Below are positions 8,004 through 16,101 of a DNA stretch of 38,598 nt, in pieces. The DNA is taken from positions 1-38,598 of the forward strand of contig WRBF01000015.1 of NCBI GenBank assembly GCA_009784685.1, read 5' to 3'. The notes under the pieces were generated by a model. It did no database searches and was not told the origin of the DNA. It saw only the letters and a program-made list of their open reading frames with translations. This stretch comes from Defluviitaleaceae bacterium (GTDB taxonomy: Bacteria; Bacillota; Clostridia; Lachnospirales; WRBF01). The position numbers and the translations under genes are program-made. Every line of letters begins with the position of its first letter. Position 1 is the stretch's first letter.

Positions 8004-8738
8004 TTATCTAAACACAATCTGAATTGCATAATAAACAGCAGGAATAAACATCGCAGGCAGTAAGTTACCAACTTTTATTTTAGAAATTTCAAGCATGTTA
8101 AGCCCGATAGCCATTACAAGAATAGACCCAACGAGCGACATTTGTGCAACAACAACATCATCTATGTAAGGCGCAATATACATTGCAAGAAGCGTAATAC
8201 TTCCTTGATATATCCCGACTGTTAAAGCGGAAAAAATCACACCGAACCCCATCGTCGAAGCGAAAATCATCGCTGCAATGCCGTCAATTACAGATTTTGC
8301 AATCAAAATATCACTGTTTCTATTGATCCCATCTTCAAGCGAACCGACTATTGCCATTGAACCTACGCAAAAAACAAGAGTAGCAGTAACAAACCCTTGA
8401 GCAAATGACGGAGATTCACCACCTGATTTCGTAAGTCTTTCCTCGCAAAACTTTGCAAAGTTATTAAGCTGTTTTTCAATACCGACCAACTCACCTATAA
8501 ATGCCCCAAGTGCAAGAGATACTATCATAAGCAAAACATGGTCGGCTGAAATATTTCCGTCAACAATTGTAAAAGATGAGCTCATAGCACCGCTAATCCC
8601 TATTATAACAATCGCAAGTCCAATTCCTTGCATTACAGTATTTGCTATCCGGCGGGATAAGAATTGCTTTAAAAACACGCCCGCCACACCGCCTATAGTA
8701 ATTAACACTACATTTGTGATCGTTCCCAGTAAAATCAT
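8004..8738 (-). CDS. DUF554 family membrane protein
   Basis: A 244-residue polytopic membrane protein matching the DUF554 (YdfK-like) family by its start (LGTITNVVLITIGGVAGVFLKQFLSRRI) and internal conserved stretches (GEL..IEKQLNNFA, FVTATLVFCVGSMAIVGSLEDGI near residues 115-140, and the glycine-rich end MSLVGSILVMAIGLNML). About six or seven hydrophobic segments. The family's function is unknown; a transport role is only a guess. It stands alone, facing the divergent gene at 8903. An AAGGA site lies 9 bases before the ATG, and a -10 like TATAAT on the minus strand is at 8776-8781. Confidence 0.85.
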   Translation of the reverse strand: MILLGTITNVVLITIGGVAGVFLKQFLSRRIANTVMQGIGLAIVIIGISGAMSSSFTIVDGNISADHVLLMIVSLALGAFIGELVGIEKQLNNFAKFCEERLTKSGGESPSFAQGFVTATLVFCVGSMAIVGSLEDGINRNSDILIAKSVIDGIAAMIFASTMGFGVIFSALTVGIYQGSITLLAMYIAPYIDDVVVAQMSLVGSILVMAIGLNMLEISKIKVGNLLPAMFIPAVYYAIQIVFR

Positions 8739-8786
8739 TGTCTCAAATCCTTATGCATAAAATAACGACTGCGTGATTATAACATA

Positions 8787-8814
8787 TTGAATTTAAAAAA
8801 TACAGTGGTATAAT
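8787..8814 (+). promoter_or_regulatory. Promoter of the pyrroline-5-carboxylate-reductase-like gene
   Basis: TTGAAT (8787-8792), a 16-base spacer and a perfect TATAAT (8809-8814) lie 89 bases before the start codon at 8903. The leader between them contains a foldable segment at 8826-8873 (GTCAGGG with CCCTGATC, and outer AGTGGTC with GACTACT) but no U-tract, so it is not an obvious attenuator. Confidence 0.65.
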
Positions 8815-8902
8815 AAAGAAAGTGAATAGTGGTCAGGGAGCAGTGAAACCCTGATCCTTGACTACTGGACATTATATTGATAACTTAAATTAGGAGGCAC
8901 AA

Positions 8903-9673
8903 ATGAAAATAGGAATAATAGGAACAGGAATGATAGCATCTTCGGTAGTAACAGGATTTTGCAAACAAAAATCAGGTCATAATTTTTTCCTTTCTCCAAG
9001 AAGCGCAGATAAAGCAGCAGCACTTGCTGCCCAATTTTCAGAAGTTAAAGTCTGTTCGTCAAATCAAGAAGTGCTTGATAATGCAGATTGGATTTTTATA
9101 TCGCTACACAAAAAAGATTTTGATGCAATTAATGAATTAAAATTCAAAAAAGAACATAAAGTCGCAAATATGTCTGCTGAAATGCGCCTGCCTGACTTAA
9201 AAGACCGAATAGGCGAAACAGCACTTTTAGCTCATGTAATCCCACTTCCGATGATAGTTTACGGTTACGGACCTTTGCTTGTATACCCTAAAATCAAAGA
9301 GGTTGGAGATTTGTTTGACAAAGTCAGCGACGTTTATTATGCCGAAGACCCTAAGGATGTGCATACCCTTCAAATAGTTACCGGCATGATGAGTGCTTAC
9401 TACACTCTTATGGATGAATTTGTAAAATTTTCTGACGAACAAGGGATAGAGCATGATTTATCAGTTGGGTTTTTGCACTCTCTTCTTTCATCCCTCAGCA
9501 GGCGTGCCACAGATACGCCAAACTGTGATTTAATAGAATTAGCTCATGATATGACCCCTGGAGGATATAATGAACAAGCTATGACAGAACTGCTTGAAAA
9601 CGGGGCTATAGCCGCTTGGAGAACCGCACTTGATAGGCTTCTTGCCAGGCTTCAAGGAAGCAGCAAGCAATGA
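8903..9673 (+). CDS. NAD(P)-binding pyrroline-5-carboxylate reductase-like protein
   Basis: A 256-residue protein with an N-terminal Rossmann fold (MKIGIIGTGMIASSVVTGF, GxGxxA at residues 7-12) and the overall size of ProC, which reduces pyrroline-5-carboxylate to proline. The second half is helical and includes a segment like ProC's C-terminal dimer region (DMTPGGYNEQAMTELLENGAIAAW, residues about 213-236; ProC usually reads SPGGTTxxAxxxLExxG). The middle differs from typical ProC, and the substrate could be different, so I do not assign proC firmly. An AGGAGG site lies 6 bases before the ATG. It is a single-gene unit, followed at once by a terminator hairpin. Confidence 0.8.
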   Translation: MKIGIIGTGMIASSVVTGFCKQKSGHNFFLSPRSADKAAALAAQFSEVKVCSSNQEVLDNADWIFISLHKKDFDAINELKFKKEHKVANMSAEMRLPDLKDRIGETALLAHVIPLPMIVYGYGPLLVYPKIKEVGDLFDKVSDVYYAEDPKDVHTLQIVTGMMSAYYTLMDEFVKFSDEQGIEHDLSVGFLHSLLSSLSRRATDTPNCDLIELAHDMTPGGYNEQAMTELLENGAIAAWRTALDRLLARLQGSSKQ

Positions 9674-9687
9674 TTTACACGATAAAA

Positions 9688-9717
9688 AAGCCCGGAATCC
9701 ACTTACAATCCGGGCTT
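9688..9717. terminator. Bidirectional terminator between proC-like gene and fmt operon
   Basis: A perfect 9-bp stem, AAGCCCGGA with TCCGGGCTT, with a 12-base loop. On the minus strand it is followed by six Ts, a good intrinsic terminator for the long yicC-to-fmt operon. On the plus strand the T-tract is short, but it begins 14 bases after the stop of the proC-like gene and may serve both. Confidence 0.8.
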
Positions 9718-9737
9718 TGTAGTTACATTGAGATAAT

Positions 9738-9785
9738 ACCCTTGCAATACAATGTACAACACGTTGTACATTGTATTGCAAGGGT
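9738..9785. repeat. 48-bp near-perfect palindrome
   Basis: Two perfectly complementary 23-base arms (9738-9760 and 9763-9785) around a 2-base centre (core TACAATGTACAAC then GTTGTACATTGTA). There is no T-tract, no flanking gene reading from it and no direct duplication I can see. The convergent interval 9674-9909 holds only this and the terminator at 9688-9717. It could be a cruciform or protein-binding site, or the relic of a small mobile element. The TGTACA-type core resembles operators of some toxin-antitoxin operons, but none is next to it. Confidence 0.85.
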
Positions 9786-9909
9786 AAACAAGTGCTTAGC
9801 AAAATCTCGTTTATATTATCTATGTCAGTCATATCACATATCCCTCTCTCTGGATCTCATAAATCATTCAGCTTCAAATTTTCTTGGGCAGATACAACTA
9901 TTAATAGCG

Positions 9910-10851
9910 TTAATTTTCGGCAAACATATCCCCTAAGCATAACTTATTCCCACGCAAATAATCAGGAACAGCCATAGCTCCTTTACCCTGCGCCTGAACT
10001 TTTGTTATAAGCACTCCGCCGTCTCCGGACTTTACAACTATCCCCTTTTTGCCAATTATATCAATAACCACGCCGCATTTAGCATTTATGCCTTCATAAT
10101 CGGGTATTTTTTCCGCTTTCAAAATTTTGAAAATTGCACCGTCAAGCTTCGTATGGGCAAGCTTTAACCTACAAAGACCTCGAACAAGATTTACAATGTT
10201 TTTTGATGAATCTCTCCAATTAATAACCCCTGTTTCAGTATTGAGCATAGGCGCATATGTTGAAAGATTATTATCTTGATGCTCCGGTACAATTGAACCG
10301 TTTTTTATCCCGTCTAACGCTTCGATAATCGCTCCAGGGCTTAGTTCCATCATTTTTTCATATACAAGGTTAATGTCGTCTTCATCTGTTACATCAAACT
10401 GTTTCTTTAAAAGCATTGCGCCGGTATCAAGTCCTTTGTCCATCTGCATAATAGTAAGCCCTATAGTCGTTTCCCCGTTAATAAGTGCCCATTCCATAGG
10501 CGCAGCCCCTCTATATTTAGGAAGCAGCGATGCATGAACGTTTATACAGCCGAACTTTGGCATATTAAGAATTTCTTCCGAAAGTATTTGTCCATATGCA
10601 ACAACAACAAAAACATCAGCTTCATACCCTTTAAGGGCTTCGACACTTTCTTTGTTCTTAATTTTTTGAGGTTGGAAAACATCAATACCTAGGCTAACAG
10701 CAAGTTCCTTAACAGGCGATGCGGACATTTTATTTCCTCTGCCTTTTGGCCGATCCGGTTGAGTTATTACTGCTGTTACATCATGGTTTTCCACAAGAAC
10801 TTTAAGCACCGGAACAGCAAAATCCGGCGTACCCATAAATACTATTTTCAT
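9910..10851 (-). CDS. fmt: Methionyl-tRNA formyltransferase
   Basis: A 313-residue enzyme that formylates Met-tRNA(fMet) with 10-formyltetrahydrofolate for translation initiation. Visible are the start KIVFMGTPDFAVPVL, the catalytic-region motif INVHASLLPKYRGAAP (residues about 104-119) and MDKGLDTGAML (residues about 138-148). The C-terminal tRNA-binding domain ends near LRGNKLCLGDMF. I chose the ATG at 10851 (MKIVFMG), 8 bases after the def stop codon; an upstream in-frame ATG at 10869 would overlap def. It is the last gene of the operon; def removes the formyl group that fmt adds. Confidence 0.95.
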   Translation of the reverse strand: MKIVFMGTPDFAVPVLKVLVENHDVTAVITQPDRPKGRGNKMSASPVKELAVSLGIDVFQPQKIKNKESVEALKGYEADVFVVVAYGQILSEEILNMPKFGCINVHASLLPKYRGAAPMEWALINGETTIGLTIMQMDKGLDTGAMLLKKQFDVTDEDDINLVYEKMMELSPGAIIEALDGIKNGSIVPEHQDNNLSTYAPMLNTETGVINWRDSSKNIVNLVRGLCRLKLAHTKLDGAIFKILKAEKIPDYEGINAKCGVVIDIIGKKGIVVKSGDGGVLITKVQAQGKGAMAVPDYLRGNKLCLGDMFAEN

Positions 10852-10858
10852 ACATAAC

Positions 10859-11347
10859 CTACTTTTCATTGTCGGTAAATTCTATGACTTTATCTGTAAA
10901 CAATATTCCATCCAGATGATCTAATTCATGGCTTATCGCCCTGGCTCTGTATCCTGTTGCTTCAATAATAACCGATTCGCCATCTCGGTTTAAAAACTTG
11001 ACTTTAAGATTTTCCGGTCGGGAAACCGTTCCCGCTTTTCCCGGTATTGATAAACATCCCTCGTTCTTTATCACTTGACCGTTAATCTCAAGAATTTCAG
11101 GATTTATCATTTCAATTATTTCATCATCATAATCTTCGCCAAACTCTTCAGTATTTGGTGCATCAATTATAGCAACCCGCCTAAGCGCACCAACTTGAAC
11201 AGCAGCAAGACCTACTCCGTTTCTATCAATCATAGTATCTGTCATGTCATCAAGCAAGGTTATAATTTTATCATTTATCTCTTTAACAGGCTTTGAAACC
11301 TTTTTAAGAATATTATCTTCAACTGTACGTATATTTTTAATAGCCAT
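10859..11347 (-). CDS. def: Peptide deformylase
   Basis: A 162-residue metalloenzyme removing the N-formyl group from new proteins. All three family motifs are present: GVGLAAVQVG (residues about 45-54, usually GxGLAAxQ), EGCLS (residues about 94-98) and HELDHLDG (residues about 137-144), giving Cys, two His metal ligands and the catalytic Glu. An AGGAGGGC site lies before the ATG. It follows priA after 9 bases and precedes fmt, the usual order in Bacillota. Confidence 0.96.
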   Translation of the reverse strand: MAIKNIRTVEDNILKKVSKPVKEINDKIITLLDDMTDTMIDRNGVGLAAVQVGALRRVAIIDAPNTEEFGEDYDDEIIEMINPEILEINGQVIKNEGCLSIPGKAGTVSRPENLKVKFLNRDGESVIIEATGYRARAISHELDHLDGILFTDKVIEFTDNEK

Positions 11348-11356
11348 AAAGCCCTC

Positions 11357-13654
11357 CTACGTTATGAATATGGGGTTTAATGTTAGGTTAAATACAATAT
11401 CGCCTGTTTCTTCTGTTTCTGTTAACTTATTAATGCAAAAAAATATGAAGCTCTTGAGCTTTTCTTCATCTACGCATTTCACTATGATTTTATAGCGATA
11501 TTTTTTCTTTATTTTAGATATCGATGCAGGTGTCGGACCTAAAATTTCAAACAAGCCCTTGCGGTTACAGTATTTCATAAGGCTTTGAAGTTTAAACATA
11601 AAAGATATAAGCTTTTTTTCATCCTCACTCGAAGCCATTACTGAAAATACTTTAGTAAATGGTGGATAATTCATCTGCCGCCTTAACGCTATTTCATGCT
11701 CGTAAAACGCTTCATAATTGCCATCTTTCACATATTCAATGCTATAATGTTCCGGCATATATGTTTGAATTATGACCTTTCCCTGTGTATCTCCCCTGCC
11801 TGCTCTGCCTGCAACTTGAGTTAAAAGCTGCATCGTAACCTCAGCGGAACGAAAATCGCCACTATGTATCGAAATATCTGCCGCAATTACGCCAACAAGC
11901 GTAACATTTGGAAAATCAAGCCCCTTAGCAATCATCTGTGTTCCAATTAGAATTTGTGCTTCTCCTGCCCTAAACGCAGATAGTATTTTATCATGACTGT
12001 TCTTGCCCGATGTAGTGTCCATATCCATACGCAAAAATGATACACCGGGGAAATATTCGCTAAGTTCTTGCTCTATTCTTTGCGTCCCAACCCCGAAGTG
12101 TTTTATGTATTTTGAGCCGCAAACAGGGCAATTAGTCGGGTTTTTTGCAATCTTACTACAATAATGGCAAATCAGTTCGTTTGTATATTTATGATAAGTA
12201 TAATTGACATTACAGTCATCACACATCATTACATGACCACATTTACGGCATGAGACAAAAGTTGAAAACCCACGCCTGTTTAAAAATAAAATGGCTTGCT
12301 TTCCACTTGCTATTGTTTCTGCTATTGAATCTTTCAGCGTCATTGAGAAAATTGACTTATTACCTTCTGCAAGCTCATAGCACATATCAGCTATATGTAT
12401 TTCAGGAAACTTGTCATTAATACGTTTTGTCATGTTTGCCAACGTAAAATCACCATTTTTAGCTGAATAATAACTTTCAATGCTCGGCGTTGCTGACCCT
12501 AAGACAACGAGTGCATTTTCAAGCTCAGCTCGCTTGATAGCAACTTCTTTCGTGCAATATTTCGGAGTGGTTTCAGATTTATATGTGTGTTCATGCTCTT
12601 CATCAATTATAATAACGCCTAAATTACTAAACGGCGTAAAAACAGCAGAACGCGGACCTATTATTATTTTGATAAGCCCCTCTTTTGCCTTTTTCCATTG
12701 ATCATACCGTTCCCCAATGGATTGCCGGCTGTGCGTAACTGATACTTGATCTCCAAATCTTGATATAAAAACACTAACAGTTTGCGGAGTTAGCGCAATC
12801 TCGGGAACAAGCATTATTGCATCTTTGCCGCTGTTTAAAGCATCTTCAATAACTTGAAGATATACCTCTGTCTTACCGCTGCCTGTTACGCCGTTTATTA
12901 AAACAGGACGATTATCCTGTCTATTTTGAATAATGTTCAAAGCAGCATCCTGTTCTTTTGTCAGATCAGGCTTAACAAAAGGGGCTTTATTATCAGCAAA
13001 AATGGTGTTGCGAAATACACGAACCGATTCTATTTTCAAAATCCCTTTGCTTTCAAGGGTTTTAACCGGGGAGTCCGATATTTTAAGCAAACTTTTCAAA
13101 TCAGAAACAGATAGCCCGTCTTCTTCAAGCAGCAAATAAATTACAGATTTTTGCTTATCATTAAGCGTACTGTTATCAGCAAGAAGTTCATCCGTGGTTT
13201 CCGGGTCAACATTAAGAAAAACACAATTTTGTGTTAACTCAAGGTTCTTAGCGGTTGCTGTTTCCTTATTATAAGAAATGCCTGTAGGCACAATGCACTT
13301 GATACAGGCATATAACGACGTATAATATTTATCTCGCATCCACTTTGCCAACTGTAAAAGATCGTAACTTATTACAGCATCAAGGTCTAATATCTCTTTA
13401 ACGGCTTTGATTTTCTTCTTATCAGTCTTTAAACTTTCCGGAAGATCATCAAATTCACAAATATCAGCTACATAACCCTCAGTAGTTTTATTTCCAAAAC
13501 CAAACGGAACAAGCACTCTCATTCCGATAACAAGTTTCGTTATTAAACTATCGGGGATAGCATAGTGGAAAATCTTATCAACCTCTTTGTTTGCAAGTGC
13601 AATAACAACAGATGCAAATTTAGACACTTTGTTCTGTGTTGTTAAGCCTAACAT
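11357..13654 (-). CDS. priA: Primosomal protein N' (replication restart helicase PriA)
   Basis: A 765-residue superfamily 2 DNA helicase for replication restart at stalled forks. The N-terminal DNA-binding part begins ASVVIALANKEVDKIFHYAIP. Walker A is NGVTGSGKTEVY (about residue 255) and Walker B is VIIIDEEHEH. The eight-cysteine zinc region begins CRKCGHVMMCDDCNVNYTYH and includes CHYCSK and CPVCGS. The reading frame is open to an ATG at 13669, but the ATG at 13654 has AAGGG at a good 8-base distance; a GTG at 13627 just inside the rpoZ stop is also possible. Whichever is used, it overlaps the end of rpoZ, so translation is coupled. Confidence 0.95.
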   Translation of the reverse strand: MLGLTTQNKVSKFASVVIALANKEVDKIFHYAIPDSLITKLVIGMRVLVPFGFGNKTTEGYVADICEFDDLPESLKTDKKKIKAVKEILDLDAVISYDLLQLAKWMRDKYYTSLYACIKCIVPTGISYNKETATAKNLELTQNCVFLNVDPETTDELLADNSTLNDKQKSVIYLLLEEDGLSVSDLKSLLKISDSPVKTLESKGILKIESVRVFRNTIFADNKAPFVKPDLTKEQDAALNIIQNRQDNRPVLINGVTGSGKTEVYLQVIEDALNSGKDAIMLVPEIALTPQTVSVFISRFGDQVSVTHSRQSIGERYDQWKKAKEGLIKIIIGPRSAVFTPFSNLGVIIIDEEHEHTYKSETTPKYCTKEVAIKRAELENALVVLGSATPSIESYYSAKNGDFTLANMTKRINDKFPEIHIADMCYELAEGNKSIFSMTLKDSIAETIASGKQAILFLNRRGFSTFVSCRKCGHVMMCDDCNVNYTYHKYTNELICHYCSKIAKNPTNCPVCGSKYIKHFGVGTQRIEQELSEYFPGVSFLRMDMDTTSGKNSHDKILSAFRAGEAQILIGTQMIAKGLDFPNVTLVGVIAADISIHSGDFRSAEVTMQLLTQVAGRAGRGDTQGKVIIQTYMPEHYSIEYVKDGNYEAFYEHEIALRRQMNYPPFTKVFSVMASSEDEKKLISFMFKLQSLMKYCNRKGLFEILGPTPASISKIKKKYRYKIIVKCVDEEKLKSFIFFCINKLTETEETGDIVFNLTLNPIFIT

Positions 13655-13862
13655 CCAAATGCCCTTCATGCATTTCTTTAACAGCGGTTGAAACAGCTTT
13701 ATCTGAGTTAGAAAAAACAGCAGCTTCTGCTCCGTCTATAAGCTGCCTTGCACGCTTAGCGGCAGCAAGCACAATCGAATACCTGCTTGTAATTTTATTA
13801 TCAACATTTTGGTGTTTATTAAGTGAGTCCGTAAGCTCTGTATATGATGGGTTAAGCATCAT
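13620..13862 (-). CDS. rpoZ: RNA polymerase omega subunit
   Basis: A roughly 80-residue protein starting MMLNPSYTELTDSLNKH with the omega core NKITSRYSIVLAAAKRARQLI, corresponding to the conserved SRYxLVxxxAKRARQL motif. It helps assemble RNA polymerase by holding beta-prime. I prefer the ATG at 13862, nine bases after AGGAG; ATGs at 13871 and 13859 are alternatives. The start overlaps the 3' end of gmk by 11 bases and the stop overlaps the start of priA. The order gmk-rpoZ-priA is standard, but the usual coaBC gene between rpoZ and priA is missing. Confidence 0.93.
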   Translation of the reverse strand: MMLNPSYTELTDSLNKHQNVDNKITSRYSIVLAAAKRARQLIDGAEAAVFSNSDKAVSTAVKEMHEGHLDVRLNNTEQSV

Positions 13863-14472
13863 TTTGATCATCTCCTATAAATTCTTTGATTTTATGGCTA
13901 TTTCTGGATGGTCTTAAAAATTCCGCATTTACTATTAAATCTATTTCATCAGCTGTTTCTTCCACTATGTTATTTATAACAAGATATGCATATTTATCGA
14001 CTAATTCGACCTCTTCAATTGCTCTGTTAAGCCTGCCTTCGATTTCAACTTTGCCTTCACGCTTTCGGGATAATAACCTTTCTTCAAGCTGTTTGAGCGT
14101 ACGAGGAATCATAAATATCAAAACAGCGTCCGGGAACTTCTCTTTAATTTGCAGTGCGCCGTTAACATCTATCTCAAGCACAACGACTTTCCCATTTGTG
14201 ATTTGTTCCTCAACATATTTTCGGGGTGTCGCATAAAAATTATTCCTGAATAAGGCATGTTCCAAAAACATATCAGATTCACGCATATGATGAAACTCTT
14301 CTTCAGTGGTGAAAAAATAATGCACTCCATCTACTTCTTCGCCGCGTTTATCCCTTGTTGTGTAAGATATGGATAATGCATACCCTTCTTTTTTGCAAAG
14401 CTCAGCCGTAACAGTTCCTTTACCGGAACCGGACGGACCTGATATTATAAGTAACATACCTTTACTGTCCAT
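13852..14472 (-). CDS. gmk: Guanylate kinase
   Basis: A 206-residue enzyme phosphorylating GMP to GDP with ATP. The P-loop GPSGSGKGT is at residues about 11-19, the GMP-binding segment SYTTRDKRGEEVDGVHYFF at about 36-54, and the lid with ERLLSRKREGK at about 131-141. Length is normal. AGGG lies about 8 bases before the ATG. It is in the yicC-remA-gmk-rpoZ order common in Clostridia. Confidence 0.96.
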   Translation of the reverse strand: MDSKGMLLIISGPSGSGKGTVTAELCKKEGYALSISYTTRDKRGEEVDGVHYFFTTEEEFHHMRESDMFLEHALFRNNFYATPRKYVEEQITNGKVVVLEIDVNGALQIKEKFPDAVLIFMIPRTLKQLEERLLSRKREGKVEIEGRLNRAIEEVELVDKYAYLVINNIVEETADEIDLIVNAEFLRPSRNSHKIKEFIGDDQNDA

Positions 14473-14551
14473 TATTGACCCTCGTTCTAGATATCAGACA
14501 TCAGATTTAAGAAAAATCTAGTCACTAATCATCTGCATTCTAGTTCTTTCG

Positions 14552-14809
14552 TTAATCTTCTTGTGTGTCTTTCGAAGAGATTCTGCTTGATAATGTTTCC
14601 GGCTGTAGGGCTGACAGTATTATATGACCACTGTCAGTTATTATTACAGCACGGGTTCTGCGCCCATAAGTCGCATCTATCAATGAACCTTTGTCCCTTG
14701 AATCTTGGATTATACGTTTAACAGGGGCAGATTCCGGGCTTATAACCGCAACGATTCTTCCTGATAAAACTATATTACCGAAACCGATATTTATAGGTCT
14801 GATAGCCAA
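14552..14809 (-). CDS. remA: RemA-like regulator (DUF370, extracellular matrix regulatory protein family)
   Basis: An 85-residue protein matching the DUF370/RemA family ([67 protein letters not shown] with the typical GRRTRAVI and SGHxILSAxxPET blocks; here given in part only by position 6-71). In Bacillus subtilis RemA is a DNA-binding activator of biofilm matrix and osmoprotection genes. It lies between yicC and gmk as in most Clostridia. Whether it regulates matrix genes here, such as the surface protein at 21689, is unknown. Confidence 0.93.
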   Translation of the reverse strand: MAIRPINIGFGNIVLSGRIVAVISPESAPVKRIIQDSRDKGSLIDATYGRRTRAVIITDSGHIILSALQPETLSSRISSKDTQED

Positions 14810-14845
14810 TTACCCCTTTCAGATGTCAGATTTTAGAAAAAACTC

Positions 14846-15733
14846 TTATTCAATATTCTGTATCTGTTCCCTAATTTTCTCAATTGATGTTTTAATTTCT
14901 ATGACAATCTTGCTTATTTCAATATCATTCGATTTTGAACCGATCGTGTTAATTTCCCGGTTCATTTCTTGTACAACAAAGTCAAGTTTTCTTCCGGCAG
15001 AATCATCGCTTTTGATTATCTCATTTATTTGCACTAAATGGCTTCTCAGCCTTGTTATTTCCTCGTCAACAGAGCTTTTATCGGCAAATAAAGCAACTTC
15101 TGTAAGCAAGCGAGCTTCGTCATATGCCAAACCTGCCAAGGCATCATCAAGCTTTGCTTTAAGTTTTGCGCTGTATTCTTCTTGGATATATGGAAGATGG
15201 CTTTCAACTATGGAAATATTTTCATTAATATATTCTAATTTGTTTGAAATGTCTTTGCAAAGAGATTCGCCCTCTATAGAGCGCATTTCAACAATGCCAT
15301 TAAGCGCAATTGTAAGCGCACCGAAAAGCCCCTCTTCAACCTCTTGTTTGGTTTGCTCGGTAAATACGCATTTTTCAACACTTACAACATCCGGAAATCT
15401 TGCAACTAAAGCTAGCGAAATTTCATCCTTAACCGGATATTTTTCAACAATTTGCGAAAGCGTACCAATATAAGCATCCGCAAGCGAAGTATTCAGCGTA
15501 ATATTTATATCGTCTTTTGCAAGAGTTTCAAAACCTATGTAAATATCAACTTTACCACGTGCCATAACTTTGGATATTTCTTTTTTGACCTTGTCCTCCA
15601 AGAAATTTAACACATAAGGAAGCCTTATGTTAATGTCCAAATAGCGATGATTAACGGATTTTATTTCAAAAGTGAAGCGGCGTTCGTTAAGGGTAAATAC
15701 GCCCTTGCCGTAGCCTGTCATGCTTTTTAGCAT
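14846..15733 (-). CDS. yicC: YicC/YloC family endoribonuclease
   Basis: A 295-residue protein of the YicC/YloC family, recently recognised as endoribonucleases. It starts with the hallmark MLKSMTGYGKG and continues FEIKSVNHRYLDI (residues about 23-35). The C-terminal region carries LRSHLVQINEIIKS...GRKLDFVVQEMNREINTIGSKSND, the DUF1732 signature. It is the first gene of the operon ending with fmt. Its start has GAGGAC upstream, and a consensus promoter lies 33-61 bases before it. Confidence 0.93.
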   Translation of the reverse strand: MLKSMTGYGKGVFTLNERRFTFEIKSVNHRYLDINIRLPYVLNFLEDKVKKEISKVMARGKVDIYIGFETLAKDDINITLNTSLADAYIGTLSQIVEKYPVKDEISLALVARFPDVVSVEKCVFTEQTKQEVEEGLFGALTIALNGIVEMRSIEGESLCKDISNKLEYINENISIVESHLPYIQEEYSAKLKAKLDDALAGLAYDEARLLTEVALFADKSSVDEEITRLRSHLVQINEIIKSDDSAGRKLDFVVQEMNREINTIGSKSNDIEISKIVIEIKTSIEKIREQIQNIE

Positions 15734-15765
15734 TTTTTGTCCTCTATTCGTTGGGGTTTCTTTTG

Positions 15766-15794
15766 ATTATACTCTTTTATGGGGTTGTCGTCAA
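15766..15794 (-). promoter_or_regulatory. Promoter of the yicC-remA-gmk-rpoZ-priA-def-fmt operon
   Basis: Minus strand TTGACG (15789-15794), a 17-base spacer and a perfect TATAAT (15766-15771), ending 32 bases before the yicC start codon. A MITE at 15825-15987 lies only 30 bases upstream of the -35 box. Confidence 0.8.
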
Positions 15795-15824
15795 TTAGGC
15801 CATTTTATTTTCAGCCTTCTACTA

Positions 15825-15987
15825 GGGTGTGTTCGATAATTCGCTTCCGTCATATTTTCGGCTTATTTTCCGCTATGCACTTTTGCGGAAAAGTCTTACG
15901 TGCCTTTGGGTATGTGCGGTTTTCCGCAAAAGCATCTATCGAAAAAACGCTCAAAAATCTAACGAAAGCGAATTATCGAACACACTC
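15825..15987. mobile_element. 163-bp MITE-like element with TA target duplication
   Basis: Outer ends form a perfect 20-bp inverted repeat (GTGTGTTCGATAATTCGCTT at 15827-15846 and its complement at 15966-15985), extended outward with one mismatch. Inside, the two halves still match imperfectly with a further perfect 13-bp block (CTTTTGCGGAAAA against TTTTCCGCAAAAG), so the whole element can fold into a long hairpin. TA flanks it on both sides (15823-15824, 15988-15989). It encodes nothing credible. Size, terminal repeats and TA duplication fit a non-autonomous relative of IS630/Tc1-mariner elements; family assignment is inference. Confidence 0.82.
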
Positions 15988-16101
15988 TAATCAAATTTAT
16001 CTCTAATAGTCAGCAAATTTCTTTTGTGCAAAATTATCAATCCATTTTTTAACTTAATACCTTTACGTTTTCCTTACCAGTTTATTAAAATTAATGCAAC
16101 T

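Noticed and set aside
9539-9936. Open frames on both strands through the 48-bp palindrome
   Set aside because: They run across the terminator and palindrome, overlap real genes, lack ribosome sites and have no family features.
15779-16006. 75-codon plus-strand open frame in the yicC/dnaJ gap
   Set aside because: It lies almost wholly in the MITE-like inverted-repeat element, has no ribosome site and no recognisable protein.
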